Origin: JACVRM01 sp046262315
GTDB taxonomy: Bacteria; Actinomycetota; Thermoleophilia; Gaiellales; Gaiellaceae
NCBI GenBank assembly: GCA_046262315.1
Contig: JBHEMZ010000003.1
Span: 1-41,983, forward strand
DNA length: 41,983 bases
Direction of reading: 5' to 3'
How positions within the stretch are numbered: position 1 is the stretch's first letter; the number at the start of each line of letters is the position of its first letter. The notes under the pieces are model-generated. The model had not been told where the DNA came from and ran no database searches. It worked only from the letters and a program-made list of their open reading frames with translations. A program made the translations under genes and the position numbers. This document shows positions 40,950 to 41,983 of the stretch, piece after piece.

Positions 40950-41294
40950 GTGCCTCGGACACGCGCTCGGACGCTCGCCGGCACGGTCGCGCTGACCGCG
41001 GCGCTCGTTGCGGCCGGATGTGGAGGCGGCGGCGGCGGCGGCTCGGACAGTCTCGTCAGCGCCTCGTACTACGTCTATTTCACGCGGGGGCAGGACGCTC
41101 GCGAAGCAGCGGGCGAGCTGCGCAAGAGCGGTTACCGGACGGAGGTTCGCGAGGGGGACGGGGTTGAGTGGCTCGTGGTCGCCTCACGCAAGGTCCCGCG
41201 CGGTGACCTCGACGGTGCCGAGGGCGAGATGCGCTACGTCGCCTACCAGTTCTCCGGCGACTACGACGGGTTGGAGATCGAAAGCGACGACTGA
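40950..41294 (+). CDS. Lipoprotein with RraB-like domain
   Basis: 114 residues from GTG 40950. A lipoprotein signal with lipobox LVAAGC and a Gly-rich linker is followed by a domain reading YYVYFTRGQDAREAAGELRKSGY...WLVVASR...QFSGDYDGLE. This matches the pattern of RraB, the regulator of RNase E, including the G-Y and Y-D-G-x-E ends. RraB proteins are normally cytosolic; here the domain would face outside, so the role must differ. Divergent from the small membrane protein. Confidence 0.65.
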   Translation: MPRTRARTLAGTVALTAALVAAGCGGGGGGGSDSLVSASYYVYFTRGQDAREAAGELRKSGYRTEVREGDGVEWLVVASRKVPRGDLDGAEGEMRYVAYQFSGDYDGLEIESDD

Positions 41295-41300
41295 GAATGG

Positions 41301-41780
41301 CTAGCGGCTGAACTCGGCCGCCACGGAGGCGGTGAGCTTCGGGCTGCCGCCGAGGCATTGCTCGATCGGCTTCGCCTGCTTGGGTGTGGGCTTGCGCTCG
41401 TACGCGAGCACCGCGTTATCTGCCCGCTTGAGCAACTCCTCGAGGCGCGCGCCGGGCTGCCAAGAACCTCCCGCGGTGGCTGCGTACTCCTGCTCGGTGT
41501 TGAGTGCCTTGGCGCCGTCGCCCTCGAAGACGACGGCGAACTTGATGCCGCCCCGGCTTCCCTCGATCGCGCCTCTTTCGGCCAGTCGGTTCTCGAACTC
41601 CTCGCCCGCGTTCGCGTCCACGCGGGCGCCTGCGCGGCGTAGGCACGCGGCCGTGCCGTCGAGCGTGTATGTCTCATTGCCGTCGTCCTTCTCGTCGCCG
41701 CCGCCCATGCACGCGGCAAGCGATATGCCGAGCGCGAGCGCCGCGAGCGCGGCCGCGGGGAACCGGAGCGCCGATGTCAT
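41301..41780 (-). CDS. Hypothetical lipoprotein
   Basis: 159 residues. MTSALRFPAAALAALALGIS leads to the lipobox LAAC, then an acidic linker. The mature part has two further cysteines (TAACLRRAG and IEQCLGG) that may form a disulfide. No known domain is recognised. Convergent with the RraB-like lipoprotein, only six bases apart. Confidence 0.65.
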   Translation of the reverse strand: MTSALRFPAAALAALALGISLAACMGGGDEKDDGNETYTLDGTAACLRRAGARVDANAGEEFENRLAERGAIEGSRGGIKFAVVFEGDGAKALNTEQEYAATAGGSWQPGARLEELLKRADNAVLAYERKPTPKQAKPIEQCLGGSPKLTASVAAEFSR

Positions 41781-41897
41781 CCTCCACAGGCTAAGGACGC
41801 CGGAGAAGCCGCGTCTGTTAGCAGCTAAGTGCTCCCGGTCCGAAGTTCGGTCGTGATCGGTTGAAGGGACCGGAGGGTTGGCGTCGAAGAGGGCGCC

Positions 41898-41983
41898 ATG
41901 GCGAAGAGTCCTTTCGAGATCGTGCTGAGCAGGGAGGAGCGGGCGGAGCTTGAGCGGCGGGTGGCCTGTTACACGCTGCCGCA
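41898..41983 (+). mobile_element. IS630-family transposase, 5' end, cut by window edge
   Basis: From ATG 41898 the frame reads MAKSPFEIVLSREERAELER then RVACYTLP, the characteristic N-terminus of IS630-type transposases, and runs off the right end. The preceding 117 bases hold no gene; a terminal inverted repeat cannot be confirmed without the other end. The insertion sequence lies next to the decaying region 36.9-38.9 kb. Confidence 0.7.

Overview
The window is high-GC bacterial DNA with many GTG/TTG starts, tightly overlapping operons, NarL/LuxR-type regulators, a SigA/RpoD-like factor, a TopB-like type IA topoisomerase and an actinobacterial-style GT4 glycosyltransferase. This suggests an actinobacterium, most likely of the Thermoleophilia type (Gaiellales/Solirubrobacterales); that placement is inferred from gene style and not proven. 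No rRNA, tRNA or CRISPR array was seen. The left edge cuts a GHKL ATPase gene and the right edge cuts an IS630-type transposase gene.

Layout. (1) 1-6062 is an accessory island: a GHKL (MORC/Hsp90-like) ATPase fragment divergent from a frameshifted SEC-C gene, a class II Fic protein, an AlbA/Schlafen-type ATP-binding regulator and a XerC/D-type tyrosine recombinase. The 3' end of the recombinase is duplicated as a remnant on the far side of the AlbA gene. (2) 6201-8310 is a divergent NarL-type histidine kinase / response regulator pair, followed by a 419-base non-coding stretch packed with near-perfect hairpins. (3) 8730-11097 is a three-gene minus operon (plsC-like acyltransferase, 5'-3' exonuclease, HDAC-family deacetylase). 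(4) 11160-14731 holds topB-like topoisomerase and the principal-type sigma factor. (5) 14891-20846 is a complete dipeptide/oligopeptide ABC operon (binding protein, two permeases, two ATPases). A perfect 15-bp inverted repeat has the first permease's start codon at the head of its loop. (6) 20866-26307 is a regulatory cluster: NTF2-like exported protein, small LuxR protein, a membrane HD-GYP c-di-GMP phosphodiesterase convergent with a large MalT-like regulator, and an 85-residue LuxR HTH protein. The HD-GYP/MalT-like block has visibly lower GC and is probably acquired. (7) 26376-36760 is mostly housekeeping: deaminase, GT4 glycosyltransferase, flippase-like protein, glycerate kinase, cyclic-nucleotide-binding protein, exonuclease VII (xseA/xseB), coiled-coil membrane protein, UbiA-like protein, MenG-like methyltransferase and two small unknown proteins. 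(8) 36892-38873 is decaying: a truncated ECF-type sigma factor run into a multiply frameshifted membrane protein, and a cupin gene with an in-frame amber codon. (9) 39031-41780 holds LuxR regulator plus proline dehydrogenase, a small membrane protein, an RraB-like lipoprotein and another lipoprotein, before the IS630-type gene.

Most noteworthy signals: the dppB start-codon hairpin, the duplicated recombinase tail around the AlbA/Schlafen gene in the left island, the hairpin cluster at 8325-8708, a structured leader candidate at 36241-36327, and catalytic-motif substitutions in the deaminase, the GT4 enzyme and the MalT-like ATPase.
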